Below, piece by piece: positions 25,042 to 34,304 of a DNA stretch of 64,000 nucleotides. The notes under the pieces are model-generated. The model did no database searches. It saw only the letters and a program-made list of their open reading frames with translations, and was not told the DNA's origin. Within the stretch, counting starts at the first letter, position 1. The number at the start of each line of letters is the position of its first letter. The translations under genes were made by a program, and so were the position numbers. The DNA is from Shimia sp. (lineage in GTDB: Bacteria > Pseudomonadota > Alphaproteobacteria > Rhodobacterales > Rhodobacteraceae), in NCBI RefSeq assembly GCF_022448905.1, contig NZ_JAKVCW010000001.1, positions 1 through 64,000 on the forward strand, given 5' to 3'.

Positions 25042-25893
25042 GTGGGATTGCGCCAGACCACAGAGTTTCGCAGGGCAACGTTGAAGGAGCTGTCCATCAT
25101 TCTGGAGTGGGCGGCCGAAGAGGGCTGGAACCCTGGGTTAGAGGATGCGGCCGCGTTTTGGCAGGCCGATCCGGAGGGGTTCTTTGTGGCGACGGTGGAT
25201 GGCCAGTTGGCAGCGGCGATTTCGGTGGTGACCCACACCGAGAATTTTGCCTTTCTTGGATTGTATATCGCGCGGCCTGCGTTTCGCGGGCAGGGCATTG
25301 GTTATGGGCTGTGGGAACATGCGCTCCAACATGCTGGTGCGCGTGTGGTGGGCTTGGACGGTGTGCCGGATCAGCAGGACAATTATGCCGCTTCGGGGTT
25401 TGAACTGTTCAGCGCCACGACGCGGTTTACGGGCGAGGTTGTCGCGCGGGAGAGTGATCGCGTCCGAGAGGCGGCGCCGGAGGATGTCGCCACATTGATT
25501 GACCTAGAGGCGGCGGCGTCTGGTGTGCGTAAGCCTGCGTATCTTGCTGCGTGGTTTGCACCAGTGGAGAGCCGTCAGACCTGGATCATGCAGGTTGCGA
25601 ATGGAGTTGCAGGATTTTGCACCGCACGGCGCTGTCGTGAGGGTGTAAAGATTGGCCCGCTTTGGGCGCAGGGCGAAGAGCACGCTCAGGCGTTGATTGC
25701 GCATGTGGCCGCGACGATGGGCGGCCCGGTGACGCTGGATGTGCCAGACACCTCGGCGTCGTTGAAGGCGCTGTGTCAGTCGCTGAACCTGACGCCGGGG
25801 TTTGCCACCGCGCGGATGTATCGCGGCGCGTCGGTGCCGGTTGGCGACGCGTCAGGCGGATATTTTGCCGTGAGCACGCTGGAGCTGGGCTGA
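25042..25893 (+). CDS. GNAT-family N-acetyltransferase, two-domain
   Basis: The start is GTG at 25042, 5 bp after the DUF2794 stop, with GGAG 7 bases upstream; a GTG at 25024 in the same frame would overlap the DUF2794 gene by 14 bp. The 283-residue product has a complete N-terminal GNAT fold with the acetyl-CoA site ARPAFRGQGIGYGLWEHAL near residues 77-95. The C-terminal half begins at about 137 and resembles the second, degenerate GNAT-like domain of YitH/HolE-type acetyltransferases. The substrate is unknown, possibly a small amine or an antibiotic. Confidence 0.85.
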   Translation: MGLRQTTEFRRATLKELSIILEWAAEEGWNPGLEDAAAFWQADPEGFFVATVDGQLAAAISVVTHTENFAFLGLYIARPAFRGQGIGYGLWEHALQHAGARVVGLDGVPDQQDNYAASGFELFSATTRFTGEVVARESDRVREAAPEDVATLIDLEAAASGVRKPAYLAAWFAPVESRQTWIMQVANGVAGFCTARRCREGVKIGPLWAQGEEHAQALIAHVAATMGGPVTLDVPDTSASLKALCQSLNLTPGFATARMYRGASVPVGDASGGYFAVSTLELG

Positions 25894-25906
25894 CGCAGCG
25901 CAAGGG

Positions 25907-25958
25907 AAGGGGCCAGCCCCTTCTTGGCTTTGCCAATTCATCCCCGGGATATTTGGGG
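25907..25958 (+). repeat. GC stem plus CCCCGGGATATTT element, copy 2
   Basis: AAGGGGC/GCCCCTT (25907-25922) is followed 20 bp on by CCCCGGGATATTTGGGG (25942-25958). Copy 1 is at 5141-5173 and copy 3 at 48753-48800. It starts 14 bp after the GNAT stop, before the converging ureohydrolase gene. Confidence 0.6.
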
Positions 25959-25973
25959 ACTGAGAATGTGGGG

Positions 25974-26939
25974 TCACTCTGGTGAGAGGTGGGTGGCCAT
26001 CACGCAGAGCAGTTCAAACATCACCGAAACACCCAGGAAGGCGGTGCCGCCGGAGCTGTCAAACGGGGGAGAGACCTCGACCATGTCGGCGCCAATGATG
26101 TTGAGGCCGTTTAGGTGGCGCACCACTTCCAGGGCTTGGAAGCTGTTGGGGCCGCCAACTTCGGGTGTGCCGGTGCCCGGCGCGAAGGTGGGGTCCACAA
26201 AGTCGATGTCGTAGCTGACGTAAGTGGGCTCTGCGCCCACAATCTCGCGGGCCTCGGCCATGACGTCTTCAAGTCCTCTCGCGAAAAACTCTTCGATGCG
26301 GATCACGCGGATGCCGACGGATTTGGCAAAATCCGTGTCCTCGTCATCGTAGGTGCTGCCGCGGATGCCAATTTGCACGAAACGCTTGGGATCAAGCAGG
26401 CCTTCCTCCACCGCGCGGCGGAAAGGTGTGCCGTGGGTGTACATCGTGCCGCCAAAATAGCTGTGGTAGAGGTCTGTGTGGCTGTCAAAATGCACCATGC
26501 CGACGGGGCTGTCCTTCGCGAGGGAGCGCAGGATCGGCAGAGAAGTGAGGTGGTCGCCGCCTGCGGTGAGGGGCGTGATGTTTTGCGCCAGAACGTCGTC
26601 ATAGAAGGCGGTGATGCGCTCCATGCTGTCGTGGATGTCAGCGGGGTTGGGGCCCACATCACCAAGGTCGGCGCAGTTGATCAGATCAAAGGGGCGTACG
26701 CCGGTGGCGCCATTTTGGGCGCGGATCATGGTGGAGGCGTCGCGCAGTTGGCGCGGGCCATGGCGCGGGCCCGGGCGGTTGGTGGTGCCGCTGTCCCAGG
26801 GTACGCCGATCAGGCCAACATCCACATCGGCGATGCGGTCATGGTCCAGATCCATGACGGGTAGGCGCATGAAAGAGGGCACGCCAGCAAAGCGGGGCAG
26901 GTCCATGCCAGACACGGGTTGGAAGAAACCGCTGCTCAT
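25974..26939 (-). CDS. Ureohydrolase, agmatinase/guanidinobutyrase type
   Basis: A 321-residue arginase-superfamily enzyme. The metal-binding blocks are GGDHLTSLPILRSL, HFDSHTDLYHSYFGG and SYDIDFVDPTFAPGTGTPEVGG, so all manganese ligands are present. The D-S-H-T-D form and the TPEVGG end fit agmatinase or 4-guanidinobutanoate ureohydrolase rather than arginase. It would release urea from agmatine or a related guanidino compound. It overlaps the NlpC gene by 4 bp and is the last gene of a three-gene operon with two peptidases. Confidence 0.9.
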   Translation of the reverse strand: MSSGFFQPVSGMDLPRFAGVPSFMRLPVMDLDHDRIADVDVGLIGVPWDSGTTNRPGPRHGPRQLRDASTMIRAQNGATGVRPFDLINCADLGDVGPNPADIHDSMERITAFYDDVLAQNITPLTAGGDHLTSLPILRSLAKDSPVGMVHFDSHTDLYHSYFGGTMYTHGTPFRRAVEEGLLDPKRFVQIGIRGSTYDDEDTDFAKSVGIRVIRIEEFFARGLEDVMAEAREIVGAEPTYVSYDIDFVDPTFAPGTGTPEVGGPNSFQALEVVRHLNGLNIIGADMVEVSPPFDSSGGTAFLGVSVMFELLCVMATHLSPE

Positions 26940-27799
26940 GTGGAGGCTCCTAAGATGGGTCGTTTGTGGGAGGTGACCGGACCGTCGCCTTGGGCCTCAA
27001 TACGAGTGATGGCTGCGGCGATGGGCTCATACGCCACGGCCATGTGATGCGCGTTGGCGTGGATCATTGTGTTGGGATCGGTGACCATGGCGACATGGCC
27101 TTTCCAGAACAGCAGGTCGCCGCGCTGGTAGGGGCCGGTTGCATCTGGAAAGGCGGCCTCTTGCAGGTCGCTGTCGCCGGGGCAGGGGGTGCCTGTAGCC
27201 AAGAGTGCCGCTTGCACAAGGCCGGAACAGTCGATGCCAAAAGAAGAATTGCCGCCCCAAAGGTAGGGCGCTCCGATCAGGCGTTCGGCAACCGTGGCGG
27301 CGTCGCTTTCGACGTGATCGATGGGTGCAAGGTGCTGGCTGGGGACATAGAGGTCGCGGGTGACCTGGCCGCCGTCCCAGGCGATACGGGCCCAGTTGTC
27401 CTCTTGCGAGAGCACCACAAGGCGAGTGCCGAACGATAGCGGGGTGACATGACCCATGGTTTTCAGGCCTGGGGTGGTTTTGGCGTAGCTGCGGGCGGCG
27501 GCGATGCTGTGGGTGGGTGTCTGTTTTGGGTGGCTGAGAAGGTCGCCGATGTCGACCCAGCCGACGTAGCCATCTTTCTCGGCATAGCCAAAGGCCATGC
27601 CGTTTTGTGTGTGCACCACATTGACAACTTCGCCGCGCAGGAGCTGGCGTTCGCGGGTGCCTTGCGGGCCGGAGAGCAGGTCGGTGACCACCATGGCGAC
27701 GCGGTAGGGGGTGGGCTCAACAAAGCGGTCGGCGGTGACTTGGCCGCGCAGGAAGGCGGCGGCGACTTTGCCGGTGCTGGGGGTCAGACGCTTATCCAT
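26936..27799 (-). CDS. NlpC/P60 (C40) peptidase with SH3-like N-terminus
   Basis: A 287-residue protein. An SH3-like module lies at about 30-150 (REGRELL...VVHTQNGMAFGYAEKDGYVGWVDIGDL). The C40 domain then has the catalytic Cys in GIDCSGLVQAAL (about 189) and the His in WKGHVAMVTD (about 236), with a third polar residue in MIHANAHH. Such enzymes cleave cell-wall peptides such as gamma-D-Glu-diaminopimelate. No signal peptide is seen, so recycling of muropeptides in the cytoplasm is the best guess. It overlaps the M17 gene by 1 bp and the ureohydrolase gene by 4 bp. Confidence 0.9.
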   Translation of the reverse strand: MDKRLTPSTGKVAAAFLRGQVTADRFVEPTPYRVAMVVTDLLSGPQGTRERQLLRGEVVNVVHTQNGMAFGYAEKDGYVGWVDIGDLLSHPKQTPTHSIAAARSYAKTTPGLKTMGHVTPLSFGTRLVVLSQEDNWARIAWDGGQVTRDLYVPSQHLAPIDHVESDAATVAERLIGAPYLWGGNSSFGIDCSGLVQAALLATGTPCPGDSDLQEAAFPDATGPYQRGDLLFWKGHVAMVTDPNTMIHANAHHMAVAYEPIAAAITRIEAQGDGPVTSHKRPILGAST

Positions 27800-29190
27800 C
27801 AGAGTGACAGAACCTCGGGCAGGGCCGCGAGGATGGCGCGGGCGCCCATGCCAACGCCGCCTTTCGGGCGAGCTGGCGACGGGGTTGGGTTCCAGCCGTA
27901 GATGTCAAAATGGGCGTAGCGTTGGTCTTTGGCAAAGCGGCGCAGGAAGAGTGCGGCGGTGATGGAGCCCGCAAAGCCGCCAGAGGGGGCGTTGTCCAGA
28001 TCAGCGATGCCGGGTTCGATCATCTTCTCATAAGGTTCCCAGAACGGCATGCGCCAAACCGGGTCTGAGACCTCGGTGGCGGCAGTTTCCAGTGCGGAGA
28101 CAAAGCCAGTATCATCGGTGTAGTAGGGCGAGAGGTCGGGACCGACCGCGACACGGGCGGCGCCGGTGAGGGTTGCCATGGAGAGGATCATATCGGGGGT
28201 GTCTTCTGACCCCAGGGCCAATGCGTCGGCCAGCACAAGGCGGCCCTCGGCGTCGGTGTTGTTGATTTCCACGGAGAGGCCATTGCGGGCGGTGAGGATG
28301 TCGCCGGGGCGGAAGCTGTCGCCGGAAACCGCGTTTTCCACCGCAGGGATCAGGACGCGCAGTTGCAGCGGTAGATTGAGCGCCATGATCATTTGAGCGA
28401 GGCCCAGCACGGTGGCGGAGCCGCCCATGTCTTTCTTCATCAGCGCCATGGAGCCGCCGGGTTTGAGGTTCAACCCGCCGGTGTCGAAACAGACACCTTT
28501 GCCCACCAGTGTGAGCGTGGGGCCTTCGCTGCCCCAGCGCATGTCGATCAGGCGCGGGGCGCGGTGCTCGGCGGCGGCACGGCCCACTGCGTGGATCATC
28601 GGGAAGTTCTGTTCCAGAAGCGCAGTGCCTTTGGTCACGGTGCAGATTGCGCCGTAGTTCAGGGCCAAGGCACGGGTGGCGTCTTCGAGCTCTTGCGGGC
28701 CCATGTCAGAGGCGGGTGTGTTGATCAGATCGCGGGTGAGGGCCTCTCCCGCGGCAATGGCCTCTACTTTGGCGGCGTCCACGCCGGGCGGGCAGATCAG
28801 TTGGGCGGTGGCGCCAGAGGATTTGGCGTAGCGGTCAAAGGCATATTGCGCGAGCAGCCAGCCGAGGGCCTCGGTTTCCAGATCGCCAGCGGGCAGGGCG
28901 CCAACCAGCGCGTAGGTGCCTGCGGGCAGAGTGGCAGCGGCGGCGGCCAGGGCAAAGCGGCCCCGGGCGCGGGTTTGCGGCGTGCCGAAGCCTGCGACAG
29001 CCATCACCGGCGCGCCGGAGGCATCCGGGATCAGAATGGATTTGCCGATGGCGGGCTTGAAACCGGTGGCGATCAGGAAGGTGCGGGCGGATTGGGTTTG
29101 GGCGTCACGCCAGGCCTCATAGCTGTCGCTGTCCACCACATGCAATGGGATGGACGGGCCGCCTTCGGCGGAAGCAAATGTGAGGGACAT
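27799..29190 (-). CDS. M17-family leucyl aminopeptidase
   Basis: A 463-residue protein whose C-terminal half carries the complete dizinc site: GKGVCFDTGGLNLKPGGSMALMKKDMGGSA and NTDAEGRLVLADAL, plus the catalytic Lys and Arg. It cleaves N-terminal residues of peptides in the cytoplasm. Together with the NlpC/P60 gene (1-bp overlap) it forms a peptide/muropeptide degradation operon. The N-terminal domain is somewhat shorter than in E. coli PepA, as is common for this alphaproteobacterial group. Confidence 0.92.
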   Translation of the reverse strand: MSLTFASAEGGPSIPLHVVDSDSYEAWRDAQTQSARTFLIATGFKPAIGKSILIPDASGAPVMAVAGFGTPQTRARGRFALAAAAATLPAGTYALVGALPAGDLETEALGWLLAQYAFDRYAKSSGATAQLICPPGVDAAKVEAIAAGEALTRDLINTPASDMGPQELEDATRALALNYGAICTVTKGTALLEQNFPMIHAVGRAAAEHRAPRLIDMRWGSEGPTLTLVGKGVCFDTGGLNLKPGGSMALMKKDMGGSATVLGLAQMIMALNLPLQLRVLIPAVENAVSGDSFRPGDILTARNGLSVEINNTDAEGRLVLADALALGSEDTPDMILSMATLTGAARVAVGPDLSPYYTDDTGFVSALETAATEVSDPVWRMPFWEPYEKMIEPGIADLDNAPSGGFAGSITAALFLRRFAKDQRYAHFDIYGWNPTPSPARPKGGVGMGARAILAALPEVLSL

Positions 29191-29274
29191 GGCGCACCTT
29201 TCTGACCGGACGTAAGCTGTTTGATCTCCAGCCTAACGGTTGGTGCGCCCCCTGCAAGCGGATTGGCGCACCGA

Positions 29275-29655
29275 TCAGATGTAGGTGCGCTTCAGATCCC
29301 AGATTTCACGCAAAGCGCCTTCCCCAACGCGGATTAGGCGGGCATGTGTGGCCGAAAGGGCCACGTGGTCGCCGCGATCACAGCAAGCCACCACATCACC
29401 GGCAACCTGTGATAGCGCGGTCATGCAGAGGCGACCGGCGATCAGTTCGACCAGGGACATGGTGTCCGCCAGTTCCGACAGGTTGCTGGCGTTCAGATGG
29501 TGCTCGCCCATCGCCAGATGATCGGTCAGCGATTTGACCAACCCCAGAAAGGTCTCTTCGGCCTCATCCGGATTCATTCGTATAAAGACGCGGGCCAATT
29601 CGTCCTGATCGACGACGGCCTGTTCGCTCATTATTAGCTTTGCCACTTGTGACAT
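29275..29655 (-). CDS. Uncharacterised helical protein
   Basis: A 126-residue protein not recognised. It is predicted all-helical and cytoplasmic from its composition: no signal peptide, no membrane segment, 4 Met and 3 Cys (two adjacent, VACCDRGDH, about 88-95). Its N-terminal QAVVDQDELARVFIRMNPDEAEETFLGLVKSLTDHL has the look of a small two-helix domain. The reading frame is open with a good ATG but no clear ribosome-binding site. It lies in a slightly lower-GC, regulator-free stretch, and 328 bp separate it from the DUF4139 gene. The confidence rests on the frame's length and amino-acid composition, not on a known family. Confidence 0.6.
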   Translation of the reverse strand: MSQVAKLIMSEQAVVDQDELARVFIRMNPDEAEETFLGLVKSLTDHLAMGEHHLNASNLSELADTMSLVELIAGRLCMTALSQVAGDVVACCDRGDHVALSATHARLIRVGEGALREIWDLKRTYI

Positions 29656-29909
29656 GTCTCACCCTAAGTTTTGTCCGTTTCACCCAAACGGTTAGACACA
29701 TCAATGACCGCCAAACCTTCTCAAATGGTTTCTAGGGCGGTCTAAAATCCGTAGAATTACAGCTAAATAGCGTTCAATTGCTTAGGGTTAGGAGATTCGT
29801 GGATGTGCCTGGTTCGCCTCTGAGATGAGGGCGGTGGTGTCGCATTTTCGTTGTTTTAAAGGTGTTTTTTGAGACCTGCAGGGGGCGGTGTTTGGCGATG
29901 GGAACGAGA
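29656..29909. other. Gene-free stretch with a CCGTTT / AAACGG hairpin
   Basis: About 330 bp between 29656 and 29983 hold no gene. Close to the ATG of the helical protein lies CCGTTT (29675-29680), CACCC, AAACGG (29686-29691), an exact 6-bp inverted repeat with a 5-bp centre that extends to GTC/GAC further out. It could be an operator or a leader hairpin. The rest is AT-richer than average and shows no RNA gene or ORF of note. A terminator follows at 29910. Confidence 0.3.
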
Positions 29910-29943
29910 AAGCGCCGCGCCAGTGGGGACTGTCGCGGCGCTT
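29910..29943 (-). terminator. Terminator of the DUF4139 gene
   Basis: AAGCGCCGCG (29910-29919) and CGCGGCGCTT (29934-29943) form a 10-bp stem with a 14-nt loop. On the minus strand TTTCTC follows. It starts 41 bp after the DUF4139 stop codon. Confidence 0.65.
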
Positions 29944-29983
29944 GGGGTGGGTGCCTTTGGAAACAGGGTGTTTCCGAAATTTG

Positions 29984-31621
29984 TTAGCGCAGGACCATTT
30001 CCGAAGGCCATTGCAAGGTGTGGGACAGCTTCACATCAAAGCTTTCGCCAACAGCCAATTCTCGTTGCCACATAAGAATACCGCGTTGGTCTTCGTAGTT
30101 GGTTTCTGTCGGCGCAGGCGTGGCCTGATGGGTGATCTCGAGATCCTGTTGCTCGCTATAGGGCACGCGGCCTAACAGGCGCAGGTCCCAAGCGCGGCCG
30201 GTGAGGTTCTCGGCGGTCAGCACACGGGTTTCGCTCTGCTCGTTGCGGGTGGTCAGCACACCTTTGTCGCCGGTGACCTTGTTGGTGACCTTGTTGCTCA
30301 GGCGCAGGCCGTTGATCGGGCCAAAGGAGAAGTCGATGTCGTCGCCCTCCGCTATCAGGGGCATTTCCTGTTGGCCAATGTAGGTGCCGTTGAGGAAAAA
30401 GTTGGCCTCAAAGCTGGGCAGGATCAACTCGCCACCGTCGTTAGTGGCTTCGGCCATGAGGAAGGCGGTCTCGTCACGCATCGGGTTGGCAAAAGCGTAG
30501 GTTTCGGGCGTCAGGTCCAAGGTTCCCAGCGCCAGGTGCAGGGCGTCGGAGGCGGACGACACAGAAACTGGCGTTGGGTAGGCGTATGTGGCGTTGATGC
30601 CGTCACCAAAGCTGTAAGAGGCTTCCTCCGCGATCAGTACGGGCTCCGCCATAGGCGCGGCCGACTCGCGCAGATCCATCTCGGCGAGGCGGCCCGCGTT
30701 GGTTTTGGCGAGGGCGGGCTGTTCTTTTTCGATATGGCGGCGCCAGGGGGACAGACCGCTGGGTTCGGATTGCCCATCCGGGCGGCTGGTGGAGAGGGTA
30801 ATAGCAACGTCGGTCCAGTCCTCGTCGGTGAACTGGCTCACAAAAGCGCCGCGTTCGATGCTGAGTTGCGGCGTGTCGGTGTTGTTGAGGTGTACGTCAT
30901 AGGCGGGCAACCAGCGGGCGAACTGTGTGAGGTGGGTGAGCGTGAGAGTGCCTTCGGTGGCGGCCTCGGTCGCGATCGAGATCGCCAGCATGGCATTGTC
31001 GCTCTCGGTGGGGGTCAGCGCCCCGACCAATTGGCGGGCGTCCTCCAGCGGTTGGCGCAGCTCTTCGAGTTGTTTTTCATACTGACGCGCTTCGCGTTCT
31101 GCCGAGGCAATATCGCGGTGGGCAGCGAGGGTTTCGCGGCCAATCAACGCCATGGTTTCTTTCAGCACATCCGGTGAGGCGGCGGTTTCCGAGGGGCCTT
31201 GCAGGGTGGATAGATAGGCGAGGCGCGCGCGGGCGACCTCGGCGGTCATCATCACGTCGGCGTGGCTGTCGCTGGCTTCCTGCCAGTCGTTTTCGAGCAA
31301 TTCGAGCTCGGATTTTGCCGCCGCGAGCTCGGGGCTGTCTTCTTGCTGGTGCGGGTACACCCGCTCGTGGCGCACGGTCACAGCGCCAAGCTGGGCCCCA
31401 TCGAGGGCCACACGGACGGACATCGGGTCAAGGCTTTCGGGCAGGTTGGTGATCAGCAGATCGTGGGTGCCAGCGGGGGCACTAAAAGGTACCGCGCGCG
31501 TGAGGGTGGCGCCTTCGGAATAAAGCGTGGCCGCGGTGACCGGGGCGTTGAGGCGGATGTCGTCGGCCCAAAGCGGTGTGGCCAGCGGGACAAGGGCAGT
31601 GGCTAAAATCGCGTGTTTCAT
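29984..31621 (-). CDS. Exported DUF4139/DUF4140 (MuiA-like) protein
   Basis: The start ATG at 31621 gives a signal peptide MKHAILATALVPLATPLWA|DD. The 545-residue product has the N-terminal DUF4140 block (RLNAPVTAATLYSEGATLTRAVPFSAPAGTHDLLITNLPESLDP) and the C-terminal DUF4139 block (FEANFFLNGTYIGQQEMPLIAEGDDIDFSFGP and VPYSEQQDLEI). A coiled-coil segment near residues 95-195 lies between them. Family members are related to mucoidy inhibitor MuiA; function is unknown. It is a single gene with its own terminator. Confidence 0.87.
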   Translation of the reverse strand: MKHAILATALVPLATPLWADDIRLNAPVTAATLYSEGATLTRAVPFSAPAGTHDLLITNLPESLDPMSVRVALDGAQLGAVTVRHERVYPHQQEDSPELAAAKSELELLENDWQEASDSHADVMMTAEVARARLAYLSTLQGPSETAASPDVLKETMALIGRETLAAHRDIASAEREARQYEKQLEELRQPLEDARQLVGALTPTESDNAMLAISIATEAATEGTLTLTHLTQFARWLPAYDVHLNNTDTPQLSIERGAFVSQFTDEDWTDVAITLSTSRPDGQSEPSGLSPWRRHIEKEQPALAKTNAGRLAEMDLRESAAPMAEPVLIAEEASYSFGDGINATYAYPTPVSVSSASDALHLALGTLDLTPETYAFANPMRDETAFLMAEATNDGGELILPSFEANFFLNGTYIGQQEMPLIAEGDDIDFSFGPINGLRLSNKVTNKVTGDKGVLTTRNEQSETRVLTAENLTGRAWDLRLLGRVPYSEQQDLEITHQATPAPTETNYEDQRGILMWQRELAVGESFDVKLSHTLQWPSEMVLR

Positions 31622-31745
31622 CAATCACCTGTGGTTTTGTTTGATGAAAGACGAACACGCGGGGCGCGCGGAGGCAAGTCAGCTTTGCGTATGTTTGGTC
31701 GTTGGGCGGGGAGTTGCCGGACATGCGTAAGACGTCGGGCATGAA

Positions 31746-31771
31746 AAAGGGCGCCTGTAAGGACGCCCTTT
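31746..31771 (-). terminator. Terminator of asd
   Basis: AAAGGGCG/CGCCCTTT is an 8-bp stem around a 10-nt loop, followed by TTTTT on the minus strand. It begins 22 bp after the asd stop. Confidence 0.85.
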
Positions 31772-31793
31772 GAAATTCGTCATGTGAAAGGGC

Positions 31794-32816
31794 TTAGCCC
31801 TTCTTGAGCACTTCGCGGCCCAGGGTCTCCGCAATCTGGACTGCGTTCAGTGCCGCGCCTTTGCGCAGGTTGTCGGACACGCACCAGAGGTTCAGGCCGT
31901 TGTCCAATGTGCTGTCCTGACGGATGCGGGAGATGAAGGTGGCGAAGTCGCCCACACATTCTTTGGGAGTCACGTAACCGCCGTCTTCGCGCTTGTCGAT
32001 CACCATGATGCCTGGGCTTTCGCGCAGGATGTCACGGGCTTCGTCTTCGTCCAGGAACTCTTCGAATTCGATGTTGATCGACTCGGAGTGGCCGACAAAC
32101 ACAGGCACGCGCACGCAGGTGGCGGTGACTTTGATCGCCGGATCGACGATCTTCTTGGTCTCGGCAACCATCTTCCACTCTTCTTTGGTGGAGCCGTCTT
32201 CCATGAACACGTCGATGTGCGGGATCACGTTGAACGCGATCTCTTTGGTGTAGACTTTTGGCGGCACATCAGAGGTTGGGTTATAGACCGCTTTAGTCTG
32301 ATCCCAGAGCTCGTCCATTGCGTCTTTGCCGGAGCCGGACACGGACTGGTAGGTGGACACGACAACGCGCTTGATTTTGGCGCGGTCATGCAGCGGCTTC
32401 AGCGCCACAACCATCTGCGCGGTGGAGCAGTTCGGGTTGGCGATGATGTTTTTCTTGGAGTAGCCGTGGATCGCGTCAGCGTTGCACTCTGGCACGATCA
32501 GCGGCACGTCGGGGTCGTAGCGATAGAGCGAGCTGTTGTCGATCACGACACAATTGGCCGCCGCTGCGATGGGGGCGAACTTCTTGGTGGCTTCAGAGCC
32601 GATGGCGAAGAGCGCCATGTCCCAACCTGCGAAGTCGAATTGTTCAATGTCCTGAATCTTCAGGGTTTTGTCGGCGAAGGTGACCTCGGTGCCCTGGCTG
32701 CGGCGGCTTGCCAAAACAGCAATCTCATCCACTGGGAACTGACGTTCCTCCAGAATGTTCAGCATTTCGCGGCCCACGTTGCCTGTGGCACCAGCGACGA
32801 CGATGCGATAACCCAT
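31794..32816 (-). CDS. asd: Aspartate-semialdehyde dehydrogenase
   Basis: A 340-residue enzyme with the Rossmann start GYRIVVAGATGNVGREML, active-site Cys130 in IIANPNCSTAQ, and SGSGKDAMDEL. The substrate-binding part IDVFMEDGSTKEEWKMVAETKKI and the block ATCVRVPVFVGHSE follow. It reduces aspartyl phosphate to aspartate semialdehyde, the branch point for lysine/diaminopimelate, threonine and methionine. It is a single gene with its own terminator; neighbours do not share its pathway. Confidence 0.97.
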   Translation of the reverse strand: MGYRIVVAGATGNVGREMLNILEERQFPVDEIAVLASRRSQGTEVTFADKTLKIQDIEQFDFAGWDMALFAIGSEATKKFAPIAAAANCVVIDNSSLYRYDPDVPLIVPECNADAIHGYSKKNIIANPNCSTAQMVVALKPLHDRAKIKRVVVSTYQSVSGSGKDAMDELWDQTKAVYNPTSDVPPKVYTKEIAFNVIPHIDVFMEDGSTKEEWKMVAETKKIVDPAIKVTATCVRVPVFVGHSESINIEFEEFLDEDEARDILRESPGIMVIDKREDGGYVTPKECVGDFATFISRIRQDSTLDNGLNLWCVSDNLRKGAALNAVQIAETLGREVLKKG

Positions 32817-32947
32817 CTGAGGTCTCCATTTCTAACGACGCGCTCTCTTAGCCTTGTTTTCCTCAAGAAAAAAGGGGTGGGTGGCCGGAAATTGCTGAAG
32901 GGGGTCATTCCGGTTTGCGATGAATGCTGAAAAGGCGTGGATTTTGA

Positions 32948-34120
32948 TCAATCCATCCGGTCTTGGGAGAAGCAGTAGATCAGCGCGCCGGCAAAGACAC
33001 AGAGTGCCATGAGGCCAAAGAGCGCCTGATAGGCCAACAGGGAATCGGTGGGGGCGATGGCGTTGTGCAATTTGCCGGAGCCAAACTGCATGACCCCGAC
33101 ACCGCCGATGCCAAAGAGGTTCATCAGGGTCACGCCGCGCCCCGTCAGATGGGCTGGGAAGAAGCTGCGGGCGTGGGCGATCAGGACTGGGAAGGCGGCG
33201 CCACAGAAGCCAACGACGGACATCAACAGGATCGAGCGGAAGGCGCTTGTGTCTGTGAACACGGCAAGGCCTGTGAGGGCGGTGGCGCCGATGACGCTGC
33301 CGCAGATGATGACCCATTTGCGGGTGCCAAAGATGCGATCGGCGGGGCCATAACAGAAAGTGCCACAGATCATGGCCACGCCCATGACCAGTGTGGCCTG
33401 GCCAATTTCGCTGGTGGTGAGTGTGAAGACGTCGGACAGGTAGGGGCCGATCCAGAGGCCCCGGATGCCTGCGGCGGGCATGTAGTTTACAAACATCAGC
33501 GGGAAGAGCAGCCAAAGCGCCGGGATTTTCAGAAGGTCTAGCACGGAGCCTTTTTCGGTGCCGTTGGCTTTGGGGGGATCTTGCACTAGCGCCCAGAGGC
33601 CAACAGCGATGCTGGAACTGATTGCGGCGAGGACCCAGAGCGTGGCGCGCCAGCCGATGGTTTCGGCGGCCCAGGCGGTCGGGTAGGCGGCGATCAGGTT
33701 GCCGACAGAGCCAAAACCCAACATCAGGGCGGCCAATGTGGCAAAGCGAGCTGGAGCGTACATGCGGGCGAAGATGAAGTAGCTGGCCATCAGTACCGGG
33801 GCGCAGCCGACACCAATCAGTCCCATGGCGACGGTGATGTGCAGCGGTGTTGTGGCCATGGCGAAGAGGGCGGAGCCGCCACCGCCTCCAATCAACAACA
33901 ACACCGCGGAGGTGCGACGTGGTCCGACGCGATCCAACGCTGCACCAACCGGGATTTGCATGGCGGCAAAAACCAGGAACCAGAGGCCGCTGGCAAACGC
34001 CAGATCGGCGGGCGTCGCACCGACATCTGTCTCCAGCACTTGGGTGAGCACGGCAAGGAAGGCCCGGAAAAACTGGCTCAGCACATAGGCCAGACACAAG
34101 AGAACCAAATCGATGCGCAT
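32948..34120 (-). CDS. MFS transporter, second copy type
   Basis: The start at 34120 (MRIDLVLLCLAYVLSQFFRAFLAVL) has GGGGAGG 8 bases upstream; a longer reading frame to 34306 has no ribosome-binding site. The 390-residue product has about 12 membrane segments and the motif A loop DRVGPRRT. It is a member of the same broad group as nitrate/oxalate-type MFS carriers, but no substrate can be read. It is divergent from the DUF3095 gene. Confidence 0.87.
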   Translation of the reverse strand: MRIDLVLLCLAYVLSQFFRAFLAVLTQVLETDVGATPADLAFASGLWFLVFAAMQIPVGAALDRVGPRRTSAVLLLIGGGGGSALFAMATTPLHITVAMGLIGVGCAPVLMASYFIFARMYAPARFATLAALMLGFGSVGNLIAAYPTAWAAETIGWRATLWVLAAISSSIAVGLWALVQDPPKANGTEKGSVLDLLKIPALWLLFPLMFVNYMPAAGIRGLWIGPYLSDVFTLTTSEIGQATLVMGVAMICGTFCYGPADRIFGTRKWVIICGSVIGATALTGLAVFTDTSAFRSILLMSVVGFCGAAFPVLIAHARSFFPAHLTGRGVTLMNLFGIGGVGVMQFGSGKLHNAIAPTDSLLAYQALFGLMALCVFAGALIYCFSQDRMD

Positions 34121-34304
34121 GTTAACTACCTCCCCATTTCCAAAGGCGACAGGATAGTATGTCTTCGGCGAAGGCAAGAGGTGATTTTTGCTGGCGGCTG
34201 AACACCGTTGCCCACAACTCTGTGAGCTGCATGAAACATCCTGATCTTTTGCGGATGGCGCACGTATATCAGGTATTCCGCCACCGGTTTTGGACCGTTT
34301 AGCC

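Noticed and set aside
32832-34097. A 421-codon minus-strand frame overlapping the second MFS gene
   Set aside because: It is out of frame with the MFS gene, is full of Arg, Pro and His, and lacks family features.
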